A DNA stretch of 6,847 bases from Candidatus Omnitrophota bacterium (GTDB taxonomy: Bacteria; Omnitrophota; Koll11; VGKN01): positions 1-6,847 of the forward strand of contig VGKN01000085.1 in NCBI GenBank assembly GCA_016867055.1. The letters run 5' to 3'. Every line of letters begins with the position of its first letter. Positions within the stretch are counted from its first letter, which is position 1. Positions 6,417 to 6,847 of the stretch are shown in pieces. The notes under the pieces are model-generated. The model ran no database searches. It was not told where the DNA came from and was given only the letters and a program-made list of their open reading frames with translations. Both the position numbers and the translations under genes were made by a program.

Positions 6417-6420
6417 CCAT

Positions 6421-6847
6421 GTGAAGGCATTGGTGACTGGTGGAGCTGGTCTTATAGGTTCGCATATTGTAGACCTGCTTTTAAAAAAAGGATATGAGGT
6501 AAGAATATTTGACAATTTGGAACCCCAAACCCACCTAGAGGGAAAACCTTCGTGGATTCCAAAGGAGGCAGAATTTATAAAGGGCGATATGAGAAATGAA
6601 AAGGACTTAGAGTTAGCCCTTAAAGGAATTGATATCATTTTTCATGAGGCGGCCTATGGTGGATTTGCCCCGGAAATTGCTAAGATGACCGATGTCAACG
6701 CTCTTGGCAGTGCCAAAATGTTTGAGATTATACGTAACAAAAGACTTGATATCAAAAAGATTATTACTGCTTCTTCGCAGGCGGTGTATGGTGAAGGCAA
6801 ATATTATTGTCAAGAGCATGGTATTCAACATCCACCTCTTAGGAGTA
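6421..6847 (+). CDS. Extended-SDR nucleotide-sugar epimerase/dehydratase (3' partial)
   Basis: The first 142 codons of an NAD-dependent epimerase/dehydratase are present; the gene runs off the right edge. The Rossmann glycine motif is VTGGAGLIGSH (5-15), with acidic D31 at the end of strand 2 (VRIFDNLEPQ), consistent with NAD(H). Further landmarks are FIKGDMRN (52-59), IIFHEAAYGG (72-80), DVNALGSAKMFE and the active-site serines in ASSQAVYGEG (117-126). The catalytic YxxxK lies beyond the window. After YGEG comes KYYCQEHG, an insertion with Cys130 and His133. I associate this with a subgroup often named dTDP-L-rhamnose 4-epimerase, a recollection rather than a proof. The gene starts at GTG behind a strong ribosome binding site, 76 bases after the acetyltransferase gene. 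It probably interconverts a nucleotide sugar for the same glycan. Confidence 0.87.
   Translation, partial: MKALVTGGAGLIGSHIVDLLLKKGYEVRIFDNLEPQTHLEGKPSWIPKEAEFIKGDMRNEKDLELALKGIDIIFHEAAYGGFAPEIAKMTDVNALGSAKMFEIIRNKRLDIKKIITASSQAVYGEGKYYCQEHGIQHPPLRS

Overview
The window is an AT-rich, gene-dense stretch with every recognised gene on the + strand. It reads as part of a surface-polysaccharide or lipopolysaccharide biosynthesis and modification locus. A Kdo-transferase-family protein, a CMP-sugar synthetase-like protein and sugar-nucleotide enzymes point to a Gram-negative (diderm) bacterium. The short dispersed motif ACCCYGTTAG between genes, and several divergent family motifs, feel more like an uncultivated candidate phylum (Omnitrophota-like is a guess from memory) than a well-studied proteobacterium. 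The taxonomy cannot be settled from the sequence alone.

Layout: (1) positions 1-752, the C-terminal part of a radical SAM/SPASM protein cut by the left window edge. (2) 753-869, a short spacer holding a possible 32-codon ORF and imperfect inverted-repeat arms. (3) 870-1607, an SpsF-like cytidylyltransferase. (4) 1608-1683, a spacer with an 11-bp-stem hairpin built from the same repeat motif. (5) 1684-2343, a left-handed beta-helix (hexapeptide) acyltransferase. (6) 2353-3696, a divergent Kdo-transferase-like glycosyltransferase with a TTG start. (7) 3677-4660, a class I SAM-dependent methyltransferase. (8) 4630-5658, a Gfo/Idh/MocA sugar dehydrogenase. (9) 5655-6344, a second hexapeptide acetyltransferase. 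(10) 6345-6420, a spacer. (11) 6421 to the right edge, the N-terminal part of an extended-SDR sugar-nucleotide epimerase. The block 1684-6344 is tightly packed, with overlaps of 20, 31 and 4 bases, and is probably one translationally coupled transcription unit.

Working model (inference): the SpsF-like enzyme activates an acidic sugar as a CMP-sugar, and the Kdo-transferase-like protein moves such a sugar onto a lipid or glycan acceptor. The dehydrogenase plus acetyltransferase pair makes an N-acetylated aminosugar nucleotide, with its aminotransferase expected outside the window. The other acyltransferase and the methyltransferase decorate the glycan, and the terminal SDR interconverts a nucleotide sugar. 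The role of the radical SAM protein is open. No tRNA, rRNA, CRISPR array, transposase or clear intrinsic terminator was seen.
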